Origin: Candidatus Allofournierella merdavium
Lineage (GTDB): Bacteria > Bacillota > Clostridia > Oscillospirales > Ruminococcaceae
DNA length: 64,000 nucleotides
Assembly (NCBI GenBank): GCA_019118765.1
Contig: DWYI01000056.1
Location: 1-64,000, forward strand
Direction of reading: 5' to 3'
Shown here: piece after piece, positions 8,013 through 15,843 of the stretch
Numbering within the stretch: the stretch's first letter is position 1
How the letters are laid out: each line of letters opens with the position of its first letter
Program-made: the position numbers and the translations under genes
Notes under the pieces: model-generated
Database searches by the model: none
What the model saw: the letters and a program-made list of their open reading frames with translations, nothing else
Told to the model about the DNA's origin: nothing

Positions 8013-9131
8013 ATGAAAAAGTATCTTGACCGGGCGCTGGCCTTCGCGAAGAGCGAGGTGGTGCTCTGCGCCGCCGCGGTGCTGGCGGTGCTCTCCATGG
8101 CGGCGGTGCCGCCGGACAGAGGGTATCTCGACTATGTGGACTGGGACACCCTGGCCCTGCTTTTCAGCCTGATGGCGGTGAGCAAGGGCCTGCAGGGGCA
8201 GGGGGTGTTCGACGCGCTGGGCGCGGCGCTGCTGGGGCGGCTGTCCACCACCCGGCAGATGCTGCTGGTGCTGACCTTTCTGCCCTTTTTCGTGAGTATG
8301 CTGGTGACCAACGACGTGTCCCTCATCACCTTTGTGCCCTTCGGGCTGGTGGTGCTGGAGATGGCCGGCTGCGAGCGGCTGGCCATCCCGCTGGTGGTGC
8401 TGCAGACGGCGGCGGCCAACCTGGGCAGCATGCTCACCCCCATGGGCAACCCCCAGAACCTCTACCTCTACAACCGGTCGGGGATGGCCTTCGGCAGCTT
8501 CTGCCTGCTGTTGGCCCCCTACGCGGCGGCCTCGGCGGCGGGCATCGCTCTGTTGGCCCTGGTGCCCAAAAGCGAAAAAATGCACGCCGAGGTGAAGCCG
8601 GAACAGCAGGGCAGCCCCCGGCGCATCGCCCTCTTCGCCGCCCTGGGGGCGGTGTGCCTTTTGTGCATCGCCAAGCTGCTGGCCCCGCTGGCCGCGGCGG
8701 GGCTGACGCTGGCGGTGCTGCTGGTGGTGGACCGGCCCCTTTTGAAAAAGCTGGACTACGCCCTGCTGGCCACCTTCGTGGCCTTCTTCCTCTTCATCGG
8801 CAACATGGGCCGGCTGCCCGCCTTCTCGGCCTTTCTGGCCGGGGCGCTGGCCGGCCGGGAGGTGGAGGTGGCGGTGCTGGCCAGCCAGGTGATCAGCAAC
8901 GTGCCCGCCGCCCTGCTGCTGGCGGGGTACAGCTCCAACTGGCCCGCCCTCATCGTGGGGTGCGACCTGGGGGGCCTGGGCACCCTCATCGCCTCCATGG
9001 CCAGCCTCATCTCCTACAAGTTCTTCGCCCGCCGCTACCCCGCCCAAAAGGGAAAATACCTGCTCTGGTTCACCCTGGTCAACGTGGGGCTGCTGGCGGT
9101 GCTCATGGTTTTGTATTATTTGGTAAGATAA
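8013..9131 (+). CDS. Ion transporter superfamily permease (ArsB/CitMHS-like)
   Basis: A 372-residue inner-membrane carrier with about 10 hydrophobic helices. It belongs to the ion-transporter superfamily that includes ArsB, NhaD and citrate/divalent-anion carriers: the segment SMLVTNDVSLITFVPFG and the repeat-related NLGSMLTPMGNPQNLYLY are typical substrate-site hairpins, and SQVISNVPAALLLAGYS is the second-half counterpart. It is shorter than the usual 420-450 residues, with a short central loop (KSEKMHAEVKPEQQ). ATG at 8013 has GGAAGGA at good spacing. It stands alone between terminators. Substrate (anion, arsenite or Na+/H+) cannot be assigned. Confidence 0.8.
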   Translation: MKKYLDRALAFAKSEVVLCAAAVLAVLSMAAVPPDRGYLDYVDWDTLALLFSLMAVSKGLQGQGVFDALGAALLGRLSTTRQMLLVLTFLPFFVSMLVTNDVSLITFVPFGLVVLEMAGCERLAIPLVVLQTAAANLGSMLTPMGNPQNLYLYNRSGMAFGSFCLLLAPYAAASAAGIALLALVPKSEKMHAEVKPEQQGSPRRIALFAALGAVCLLCIAKLLAPLAAAGLTLAVLLVVDRPLLKKLDYALLATFVAFFLFIGNMGRLPAFSAFLAGALAGREVEVAVLASQVISNVPAALLLAGYSSNWPALIVGCDLGGLGTLIASMASLISYKFFARRYPAQKGKYLLWFTLVNVGLLAVLMVLYYLVR

Positions 9132-9160
9132 TACATATTGTAAAATAGCTGGATGAAAAA

Positions 9161-9200
9161 GTGCCCGGCGCGGGGGATCTCACCGTGCCGGGCACTTTTT
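9161..9200 (+). terminator. Rho-independent terminator of the permease gene
   Basis: Stem GTGCCCGGC/GCCGGGCAC (9161-9169, 9187-9195) followed by TTTTT. The remaining interval to 9411 is GC-rich and I see nothing else in it. Confidence 0.85.
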
Positions 9201-9411
9201 GTGGAAAGGAAAAGCCGCCGCGGGAACGGGAGCCCGGGGCGGCAAAAGGGAACGGATCTGCGGGCAAAGGCCGCCGGGGCGGACCGGTCGTCCGGCCCGA
9301 CGCGGCCCGGCATGGGCCGGCGGGAATCGGGGCGGAGAGGCGCCGGGGCGAAGGCCGGCTTCCGCCGCCGGGCGCCGGCATATGCCGGGAGAGGGGGAGG
9401 GGTGCCGGCCC

Positions 9412-10710
9412 TCAGCCCTGCCACATCAGGGCGCCCTGGCCGCGCCAGGCCTCCCAGGGGCTGATGGGGATGTCGTACAGGCGCATCTCGCAGGTGATGT
9501 GGCCCTGGGTGGTGCCCAGCACATCGTTCTGGGCCACATACTCGCCCTCGCTCACGTCGATGCGGCCCAGCAGGTAGAGGATGCTCTTGAGGCCGCAGCC
9601 GTGCTCGATGACCACCGTGCGGCCGGCGCTGCCGGCGATGCCCGCGTAGACCACCCGGCCCGCCGCGGGGGCCAGCACCTTCTTGCCGGGGGTCACCGCC
9701 ATGGTCACGTTGACGCTGCGCCGGGGAACGATCTGCTCGTTGAGCACCGCCAGTTCGGGATAGATGGAGAGGGTCAGCTCGTCGATGCGGTCGGTATATT
9801 CCATCACCGCGTAATCCCGCACCACCTTGCCGCTCACCGGCTGGGTGAAGGCGCCGTTCCAGTAGATGTCGGGGTCGCAGATGGTCATCACATCCTCCAG
9901 CTGACCGGGCACCGACCCGATGTAGGGGATGGCGGCCGTGCCGTCGATGGTGTAGGTGTCCAGTTCCCGGATCTCCCGGCCGTAGACGTTCACGGTGGCG
10001 CTCACCGTCTGGTCGCCCGCCGTGGCGGTGATCTCATAGTCGCCGCCGAACTGGTTGTAGTCCACCGGGATGTAGCTGATCCAGGCGCCCTCGTGGAAGG
10101 TGAACACCGCCGGCGCCAACTCGCAGGAGAGGGTGGGGGTCACATCCCCCATCACGCCGGTGAGCCGCACCCCGATCACCCCGCCTTGCACCATGCTGGT
10201 GTGGGACAACGTGAGGGTGGGCCGGGCGTTCAGCCGGAAGGTGAATTCGTAGAGACAGTAGCCCTCCATCCGGGTGGTGGGGTTGAACTCGTTCACCTGG
10301 GGGCTCACCGTCAGCCGGGCGGTGTAGCTGCCGTTCTGCCCGAAGGAGAAGGAGGCGTACTCGTCGGCGGTGCCCTCGAACACCGCCTCACCCGCCTCGT
10401 CGGTGATGGTCAGCCGGCCCTCGGTGCCGACGGGCAGGGTCAGGGCGGGGCGGCCGTCGGTCACCTCGCCCAGGTCGGCGGCTTTGTCCTCCTGGCTCAG
10501 GGTGCGGTGCAGCCAGTCGCCGGCGATGGGCACCGACCAGTGGTAGCCGGTCTGGGGCAGCTGCTCGTCGCCGAAACTCACGGCGTAGGCGGGCAGATCG
10601 CCCGGTTCCACCTGGGTGTACATGAAGCCGAGAGCCCCACCCAGCAGCACCACCACCAGCACCACCACCAGCGCCAGCCATTTGCCCACGGCTTTCAGGA
10701 TATCCAGCAA
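9412..10710 (-). CDS. Membrane-anchored degenerate LytM (M23-like) protein, copy 1
   Basis: A 432-residue protein with one N-terminal membrane helix (about 9-31) and a large extracytoplasmic part. Two Ig-like stretches (about 90-270) are followed by a C-terminal LytM fold (about 343-430: VLAPAAGRVVYAGI, TVVIEHGCGLKS). The usual M23 metal ligands are gone: the YAHLS position reads YLLGR and the HLHFE position reads ITCEM. It should therefore be a non-catalytic, EnvC/SpoIIQ-like binding or activator protein of the cell envelope. TTG at 10710 with GAGGTG upstream is the best start. It is a paralogue of the gene at 10842-12119 and lies downstream of it. Confidence 0.8.
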   Translation of the reverse strand: MLDILKAVGKWLALVVVLVVVLLGGALGFMYTQVEPGDLPAYAVSFGDEQLPQTGYHWSVPIAGDWLHRTLSQEDKAADLGEVTDGRPALTLPVGTEGRLTITDEAGEAVFEGTADEYASFSFGQNGSYTARLTVSPQVNEFNPTTRMEGYCLYEFTFRLNARPTLTLSHTSMVQGGVIGVRLTGVMGDVTPTLSCELAPAVFTFHEGAWISYIPVDYNQFGGDYEITATAGDQTVSATVNVYGREIRELDTYTIDGTAAIPYIGSVPGQLEDVMTICDPDIYWNGAFTQPVSGKVVRDYAVMEYTDRIDELTLSIYPELAVLNEQIVPRRSVNVTMAVTPGKKVLAPAAGRVVYAGIAGSAGRTVVIEHGCGLKSILYLLGRIDVSEGEYVAQNDVLGTTQGHITCEMRLYDIPISPWEAWRGQGALMWQG

Positions 10711-10750
10711 AATGGTTCACCTCACATCGATCGCGCCCCGCGCGGGCGCG

Positions 10751-10787
10751 TCAAACCAGTGCCACGCCCGGCGTGACACTGGTTTTG
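10751..10787 (-). terminator. Intercistronic stem-loop between the two LytM-like genes
   Basis: Near-perfect inverted repeat with arms around 10752-10768 and 10769-10786 (AAACCAGTG...CACTGGTTT) with one G-U/mismatch position. The T tract is short on both strands. It probably attenuates or protects the mRNA between the paralogues. Confidence 0.5.
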
Positions 10788-10841
10788 TATCGTCCAAAGC
10801 AGCCGCGGGGCGCGGGCCGCGTTGACGCCGCAAAAGGGGGA

Positions 10842-12119
10842 TCAGCGAAGCGCGTCCCCCACCGGGCGGTAGAACAGCCCGTCGCTGCCGCCCCGGGTCA
10901 GTTTCTGGGGGTCCACGCTCTTGTTGCCGATGCGCACCTCCCAGATGAGTTTGCGCCCGGCCACCCCCAGCCCCTGCCCGGCGCTCACCTGGTCGCCCGC
11001 GGCGACGCCGGCGATGCTTTGCAGGCCGAACAGGTAGCTTTTCACGCCGCATCCGTGGTCGATGACCACCGTGTTGCCGGTGAGCTGCAGCTGGCCCGCG
11101 TAGGCCACCCGGCCCGGGGCGGGGCTGGTCACCAGGGCGTTTTCAGGGCACAGCAGGGTCAGGTTGGCGGCCCGGCCGGCGGAAGTTTCGCCGTCGTAGA
11201 GATATGCGCCGTAGGCCTGGAAGATGCTGGCCCCCTGGGCGGGGTATTGAAACGCGCCGGACCAGCTGGCCTGGTTCGAACCCTGGTCGTAGAGGCTCCA
11301 GATCACCCGGCGGAACTCCTCGTTGGCCGCGTCGGTGGCCGGGGCGCTGTCGGAGGCCTGGGTGGTGGGGAACTCGGTGCTGCGCACCGACAAGGTGGCG
11401 GTGAGGGTGGTGTCCTCCAGCGTCACGGTGACGGGCCAGTCGCCGCCCTCGGCGTTGTAGGTCACCGGCAGATAGCCCAGCCACCCGTTTTGGGTGGGCC
11501 GGAACCACACCGGCCCCAGTTCACACTGGGCGGTGGGGGGCACGCTGCCCCCGCCCAGCGCGCCGGCAACGTACACCGCCACCACATCCCCCTGGGCCGC
11601 CTCGCTGGTGGAGAGGGTGAGGGTGGGCTGCACGTTCACAAAAAAGCGGCACTGGTACTGGTAGTAGCCCACCGGCTTGGCGGGCCGCTGGCCGGAAGCC
11701 TGCCGCCCCGCCCGGATGGTGAGGCTGTATTCGCCGCTGGCGGGGAAGGTGAAGTCCTTCCACTGGGCGGCGGTGCCCTCAAACACCGTCACGCCGCCGG
11801 CGCTCTTCAGCTGCAGGGTGGTGCCGTCGGCGGTCATGTCCTCGGCCAGGGTCAGCGCCGCGGCGGGGGTGGTGATGGGCTGCAGTTCCACACTGGCCAG
11901 GCTGGGGCTCAGATCGAATTCCCGCCAGAGCACGCCCCCCAGCACCGGCAGTTCCCAGTGGTAGCCGGCGGCCTCGGTGAGCGGCTGCCCCGCCAGGGTC
12001 ACCCCGGCGGGAGGCAGGTCGTCTTCATCGGTGGAATAGTAGAAAAAGCCCAGCGCACCGCCCAGCACCAGGGCGGTGAACAAAAGGACCATCAAAAGCC
12101 AGAGCAGCGCGCGCTTCAT
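10842..12119 (-). CDS. Membrane-anchored degenerate LytM (M23-like) protein, copy 2
   Basis: A 425-residue paralogue of the 9412-10710 product with the same plan: N-terminal membrane helix (LLWLLMVLLFTALVLGGALGF begins at residue 5), Tyr/Ser/Asp neck, Ig-like region, then a LytM fold from about 335 (APGRVAYAGQ, TVVIDHGCGVKS). Metal ligands are absent (YLFGL, KLIWEV), so peptidase activity is unlikely. Both copies share the GYHWxxPxxG motif after the anchor. ATG at 12119 is preceded by GGAAGGAGG, and a TTGCCC-17-TATAAT promoter lies 80-110 bases upstream. A long open frame continues upstream of this ATG through the tandem repeat, but that extension is not coding-like. Confidence 0.82.
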   Translation of the reverse strand: MKRALLWLLMVLLFTALVLGGALGFFYYSTDEDDLPPAGVTLAGQPLTEAAGYHWELPVLGGVLWREFDLSPSLASVELQPITTPAAALTLAEDMTADGTTLQLKSAGGVTVFEGTAAQWKDFTFPASGEYSLTIRAGRQASGQRPAKPVGYYQYQCRFFVNVQPTLTLSTSEAAQGDVVAVYVAGALGGGSVPPTAQCELGPVWFRPTQNGWLGYLPVTYNAEGGDWPVTVTLEDTTLTATLSVRSTEFPTTQASDSAPATDAANEEFRRVIWSLYDQGSNQASWSGAFQYPAQGASIFQAYGAYLYDGETSAGRAANLTLLCPENALVTSPAPGRVAYAGQLQLTGNTVVIDHGCGVKSYLFGLQSIAGVAAGDQVSAGQGLGVAGRKLIWEVRIGNKSVDPQKLTRGGSDGLFYRPVGDALR

Positions 12120-12197
12120 GCCCTGCGCCTCCTTCCGAGGGCGGGCCGGGCGGCCCGCGGTGTGCGCGCCTCTCGTTTGGGGCGCGTATATACCCGC

Positions 12198-12226
12198 ATT
12201 ATAGCACAAACGGGGCAAAAGGGCAA
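12198..12226 (-). promoter_or_regulatory. Sigma-A promoter for the LytM-like pair
   Basis: TTGCCC (12226-12221), 17-base spacer, TATAAT (12203-12198) with TG one base before the -10. Good match to housekeeping sigma consensus. Confidence 0.75.
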
Positions 12227-12350
12227 AACCGGCGGGGAAAGACGCCCGCGGCCGCGCAAAAAAAGCGCCCGGCGGCGGGCGCGGGCAGGGCGTTTCGCGG
12301 GTGGGGACGCGCAAAAAGGGGCAGGCCGGCCTTGTAAGGAAGGGCGAACT

Positions 12351-12547
12351 AAAAACAGGGGGCAGGCTTGCCCGCGATGGAGGGCGGGCAAAAACAGGGG
12401 GGCAGATGTGCCCGCGATGGAGGGAGGGCAAAAACAGGGGAGCAGATGTGCCCGCAATCGAGGGCGAATAAAAACATGGGACAGGCTTCCCTGCGATGGA
12501 GGGCGAACAAAAACAGGGGACAGACTTGCCCACGATCGAGGGCGAAC
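12351..12547. repeat. Tandem repeat, five units of 39-40 bp
   Basis: Units start at 12351, 12390, 12430, 12470 and 12509. Each begins AAAAACAGGGG, then a short inverted repeat (GGGCA/TGCCC in the first two units, altered in the others), then GCGATGGAGGGCG or ATCGAGGGCG. A degraded partial unit precedes (12311-12350) and AAAAACA follows at 12548. On the minus strand each unit is a small hairpin ending in CCTGTTTTT, resembling a mini-terminator. It lies inside the 487-base gap 12120-12606 between two minus-strand genes and is not coding-like despite open frames on both strands. No spacers, so not CRISPR. Confidence 0.85.
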
Positions 12548-12553
12548 AAAAAC

Positions 12554-12592
12554 ACGAAAAAAACCGCGGGTGGGAAAACTCCCGCCCGCGGT
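12554..12592 (-). terminator. Terminator of the small membrane protein gene
   Basis: Minus-strand stem ACCGCGGG...CCCGCGGT with inner CGGGAG/TCCC pairing, followed by seven T residues (12563-12557). It is located 15 bases after the stop at 12607. Confidence 0.85.
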
Positions 12593-12606
12593 CCAAAGCC
12601 CACGAT

Positions 12607-12816
12607 TTATTCGGCGTCGGGTTCGGCGTCGTCCTTGGCAGAGGCGGCGGCGTCCTCGGCGGGCGCTTCCTCCTCGTCCATGTCCTCGCTGAACAGCAGC
12701 TGTTCGTACTCGTCCAGCTCCTTCTCCCGGCGGCGCACATACAGCCAGGCGGCGGTGAGCGCGCCCACGCCGGCGGCCAGCATCAGCACCAGCGCGACAA
12801 AGGTGGATTGTTTCAT
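12607..12816 (-). CDS. Small single-pass membrane protein with acidic tail
   Basis: A 69-residue protein with an N-terminal helix (about 6-27, VALVLMLAAGVGALTAAWLYV), the basic patch RRREKE that would place the C-terminus in the cytoplasm, then an Asp/Glu/Ala-rich tail. AAAGGAGG precedes the ATG and it has its own TTGTAA-17-TATAAT promoter and a strong terminator, so it is a real monocistronic gene. No recognised family; function unknown. Confidence 0.75.
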   Translation of the reverse strand: MKQSTFVALVLMLAAGVGALTAAWLYVRRREKELDEYEQLLFSEDMDEEEAPAEDAAASAKDDAEPDAE

Positions 12817-12879
12817 GAGATGACCTCCTTTATTTTGGGTTGCCCCGGTGAGGGCACAAAATCCAATGCGATTACCCTT

Positions 12880-12908
12880 ATTATAGCCCGCCGCGGTGCG
12901 GATTACAA
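12880..12908 (-). promoter_or_regulatory. Sigma-A promoter of the small membrane protein gene
   Basis: TTGTAA (12908-12903), 17 bases, TATAAT (12885-12880). It sits right after the mutY stop. The leader contains a small hairpin (TTGTGCCC...GGGGCAAC). Confidence 0.78.
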
Positions 12909-12922
12909 CCGCAATTTGCGCG

Positions 12923-13984
12923 TCAGCGCCCGGCGGTGAGCAGGGGGCGGTATGCCTTGAAGGCCCCCGGCAGGGCGTAGCGCTCCGCCGCCTGCTCCGG
13001 CGCGGCCCACACGCAGCCGGCGGGGGCGGGCCCCGCCGCTTCCAGTTCCCAGCCCGTCATGTGCCACTCCACATGGCTGAAGATGTGTTTTGCAGGGTGC
13101 AGGGGCCGGGGCGGCACGTCCCCGCGCACCGAAAGGCCCAGGCCGGCCAGCCTGGCCAGCGCCTCGTCCAGTGTCAGCTGCTCCTCAAAGAGGAAGGGCT
13201 GCCACAGCCCCGCCAGCAGCCCTTTTTCCGGCCGCTTTTGCAGCAGGCACCCGGCCGCCGAGCGCAAGATCAGCACCGTCACCGGCTGCACCCGGCGGGC
13301 CTTGGGAGGCGTTTTCACCGGCAGGTCGTTCTGGGTGCCCGCCGCGTTGGCAAGGCATTGGCCCGCCAGCGGGCAGGCGCCGCACAGGGGCGCGCCCCCC
13401 GGCAGGCAGACCAGCGCCCCCAGTTCCATTAGCGCCTCGTTGAAGGGGCCCGGCGATGCGGCGGGCTGCTGGTCCATCACCCGGCGGGTGAAGACCTTTT
13501 TCACCGCCGGGTCGGCGATGTTGCCGTCGTCGTTGTACAGCCGGGCAAACACCCGCAGCACGTTGCCGTCCACCGCCGGCGCGGGCAGGCCGAAGGCGAT
13601 GGAGGCGATGGCCCCGGCGGTGTATGCGCCGATGCCCGGCAGCTTTTGCAGCTCCTCATAGCTTGCGGGCAGCTGCCCGCCGTACTCCTCGCACACCCGC
13701 TGCGCCGCCTTTTTCAGGTTGCGGGCCCGGGAGTAGTAGCCCAGCCCCTCCCACAGCTTGAACAGCTCCTCGTCGGGGCAGGCGGCCAGGGCCTGCACGC
13801 TGGGCAGCGCCGCCATAAAACGGCGGTAGTGCTCCAGCGCCGCCGCCACCCGCGTCTGCTGCAGCATGATCTCGCTGACCCAGATGTGATAGGGGGTGGG
13901 GTCCTGGCGGAAGGGCAGCGTCCGGGCGTTTTGCCGAAACCAGGCCAGCAGCGCCGGCGCGATGGGCCCCGGCCGCCCCTTCAC
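12923..13984 (-). CDS. mutY: A/G-specific adenine DNA glycosylase MutY
   Basis: Base-excision enzyme that removes adenine mispaired with 8-oxoguanine. The 353-residue protein has the catalytic Glu in SEIMLQQT, helix-hairpin-helix LPGIGAYTAG, the catalytic Asp in VDGNVLRVFARL and a C-terminal iron-sulfur loop. The C-terminal third is the NUDIX-like 8-oxoG-recognition domain (HIFSHVEWHM). The loop reads C-X7-C-X2-C-X5-C, one residue longer in the first gap than the usual X6. GTG at 13984 overlaps the WYL gene stop (GTGA) with GAGGAG upstream. It is the last gene of the long aro-type block. The upstream open frame overlapping the WYL gene is not part of it. Confidence 0.94.
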   Translation of the reverse strand: MKGRPGPIAPALLAWFRQNARTLPFRQDPTPYHIWVSEIMLQQTRVAAALEHYRRFMAALPSVQALAACPDEELFKLWEGLGYYSRARNLKKAAQRVCEEYGGQLPASYEELQKLPGIGAYTAGAIASIAFGLPAPAVDGNVLRVFARLYNDDGNIADPAVKKVFTRRVMDQQPAASPGPFNEALMELGALVCLPGGAPLCGACPLAGQCLANAAGTQNDLPVKTPPKARRVQPVTVLILRSAAGCLLQKRPEKGLLAGLWQPFLFEEQLTLDEALARLAGLGLSVRGDVPPRPLHPAKHIFSHVEWHMTGWELEAAGPAPAGCVWAAPEQAAERYALPGAFKAYRPLLTAGR

Positions 13985-14973
13985 AGCGCCTCCTCGGCGG
14001 CGGAAAGGCGCGCCAGGGTGCGGCAGAATTCCTCCTTCACCCCGGCGGGGCCCACAATGCGCACCTTGCCGGAAAAGCCGCACACCCACCCGAAAAAGGT
14101 GGGGCTCACCGCCACGTCGGCGTAGAGGTGGAAGGTGGCGCCGTCCGGCTGGGGCACCACCGTCACGTCGGTGCCGAACCGGTCCAGCAGGGGGCCGATC
14201 ACCGCGTTGTCGCACTCCAGCTGCACCCGCTCCACCGGGCCGGCGTACATCTGGAACATGGGCTTTGCGTAGTCCTGCATCTTTTTGGGGTCGTAGTCCG
14301 CCGCGCCCTGACGGGGGCGGTCCAGCAGGGTGATGGAGGCCATCTTGTCCACCCGGTAGTGGCGCAGCCCCTGCCCCTCGGCCCAGGCCACCAGATAGTA
14401 GTTCTCATCCTCCCACAAGAGGGCCCAGGGGCTCACCTGGTAGGCGCTGCCGCCCCGGCGGGCCACCTTGCGCTTGGCCAGGTCCCACTCCTGGTAGACA
14501 AAGCGCACCTGTTTGTCCTCGGCGATGGCCCGGTGCAGGGCGTCCACATTGTAATAGATGCTCTCGTTCATGGTCTTCACCCGGCTGGAGGCGAACACCT
14601 GCCGCTTTAAGTCCGCCGCCTGCCAGTCGCTGGCAAAGCGGGCCAGGGTGCGGATCAGCTGGTCGCTCTTCTTGCGGGTGATGAACCGGCTGGCCTGCAC
14701 CGCGTCCGCCAGCAGCTTTAACTCCGGCAGCTGGAACTGCCGGCTGGCCAGGTAGTACCCGCCGGAGCGCCCCCGCTGCTGCACGATGTCGTAGCCCAGC
14801 TGCTGCAGGGTCTCGATGTCGGAGTAGACGCTCTTGCGCTCGGCGTGCACCCCCTCGGCCTCCAGCAGCTCCAGGATGCGGGGCACGCTGATGCGGTGCT
14901 CCTCGTCGGTGTATTTTTCCAGGATGCGCAGCAGAAGCAGGATCTTCCCCTTCTGCCCTTCCACGCGGGGCAT
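13981..14973 (-). CDS. WYL-domain transcriptional regulator
   Basis: A 330-residue DeoR-like regulator: winged HTH (about 10-70; VPRILELLEAEGVHAERKSVYSDIE is the recognition region), WYL domain (about 140-220; SPWALLWEDENYYLVAW, HYRVDKM) and a WCX C-terminal domain. WYL proteins bind nucleic acid, or ligand in the WYL pocket, and often respond to DNA damage or metabolites. It starts 3 bases after the tyrA stop and overlaps mutY, so it is co-transcribed with both. Whether it controls this operon or acts elsewhere is not visible. Confidence 0.88.
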   Translation of the reverse strand: MPRVEGQKGKILLLLRILEKYTDEEHRISVPRILELLEAEGVHAERKSVYSDIETLQQLGYDIVQQRGRSGGYYLASRQFQLPELKLLADAVQASRFITRKKSDQLIRTLARFASDWQAADLKRQVFASSRVKTMNESIYYNVDALHRAIAEDKQVRFVYQEWDLAKRKVARRGGSAYQVSPWALLWEDENYYLVAWAEGQGLRHYRVDKMASITLLDRPRQGAADYDPKKMQDYAKPMFQMYAGPVERVQLECDNAVIGPLLDRFGTDVTVVPQPDGATFHLYADVAVSPTFFGWVCGFSGKVRIVGPAGVKEEFCRTLARLSAAEEAL

Positions 14974-14976
14974 TCC

Positions 14977-15843
14977 TCAGCCCTCCTTCTCTTTCTTGTC
15001 AAAGGCCGCGCGGGCCGCCGAGGAGGTGCGGAACATCTCCTCCAGCTCCTCCCGCCGGCCCTCCTGCAAAAAGGTCTTGAGCCGCTGCAGCCGGGCGGTG
15101 AAACCGTCGATCTCCTCGGTCAGGTATTCCCGGTTCCACAAAAACAGCTCCGCCCACATGGGGGCGTTCAGATAGGCGATGCGGGTCAGGTCCCGGAAGG
15201 AGTCGCCGGTGTAGTCGGCAAAGCGCTCCGCGCCCGGCGCGCACATCAAACTCACCGCGATGGCGTGGGTCAGCTGGCTCACATAGCCGATCATCCGGTC
15301 GTGTTCCTCCGGGCTGATGACATGGATGCGGGCAAAGCCCAGCGCCTCGGCCAGTTCGCGGGCAAAGTCCAGCCCCCGCCGGGTGTTCCTTTCGGTGGGG
15401 GTGATGAGGAAGTTCGCCGGGGCGAAATCCACCAGATGCGCGTTTTCCACCCCGCTGCGCTCCTTGCCCGCCATGGGGTGACTGGCGATGAACTCCACCC
15501 CTTGCGGCAGCAGCGCCTGCACTTTGTCCACCAGGCCCGTCTTCACGCCCGACACGTCGGTGCACAGGCAGCCGGCGGGCAGGAGAGAGCCATATTGTTC
15601 TACCCACTGTATAAAAGTGGTGGGATACAACGAGAAGATGATATAGTCCGCCCGGGCCAGCAGGTCCTGAAACTCCCCGGTGCGCCCCTCCTCGATGTAG
15701 CCCTTTTCTTTTGCGAAGGCCAGGGCCTCCTCCTTCAGGTCGAGGGCGGCCACATGGGCATAGCCCGCCCTGCGCAGGCCGCGGGCGTAGGCCCCGCCCA
15801 GCAGGCCCAGGCCCACGATGACAAAACGGCTTTCTCTGTTCAT
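14977..15843 (-). CDS. tyrA: Prephenate dehydrogenase
   Basis: Converts prephenate to 4-hydroxyphenylpyruvate with NAD(P)+ for tyrosine synthesis. The 288-residue protein has the Rossmann motif GLGLLGG (11-17), the conserved DVSGVK and SHPMAGKERSG (substrate-binding His and Gly-rich loop) and HDRMIGYVSQLTHAIA of the helical dimer domain. There is no C-terminal ACT domain, so feedback regulation by tyrosine may rely on other means. The start overlaps the aroA stop by 4 bp. Confidence 0.94.
   Translation of the reverse strand: MNRESRFVIVGLGLLGGAYARGLRRAGYAHVAALDLKEEALAFAKEKGYIEEGRTGEFQDLLARADYIIFSLYPTTFIQWVEQYGSLLPAGCLCTDVSGVKTGLVDKVQALLPQGVEFIASHPMAGKERSGVENAHLVDFAPANFLITPTERNTRRGLDFARELAEALGFARIHVISPEEHDRMIGYVSQLTHAIAVSLMCAPGAERFADYTGDSFRDLTRIAYLNAPMWAELFLWNREYLTEEIDGFTARLQRLKTFLQEGRREELEEMFRTSSAARAAFDKKEKEG

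Noticed and set aside
12351..12547. CRISPR-like array
   Set aside because: Units are contiguous and divergent, with no unique spacers, and no cas genes are present.
12119..12740. N-terminal extension of the second LytM-like protein through the tandem repeat
   Set aside because: The internal ATG at 12119 has the signal-anchor start, a perfect ribosome site and a promoter downstream of the repeat.
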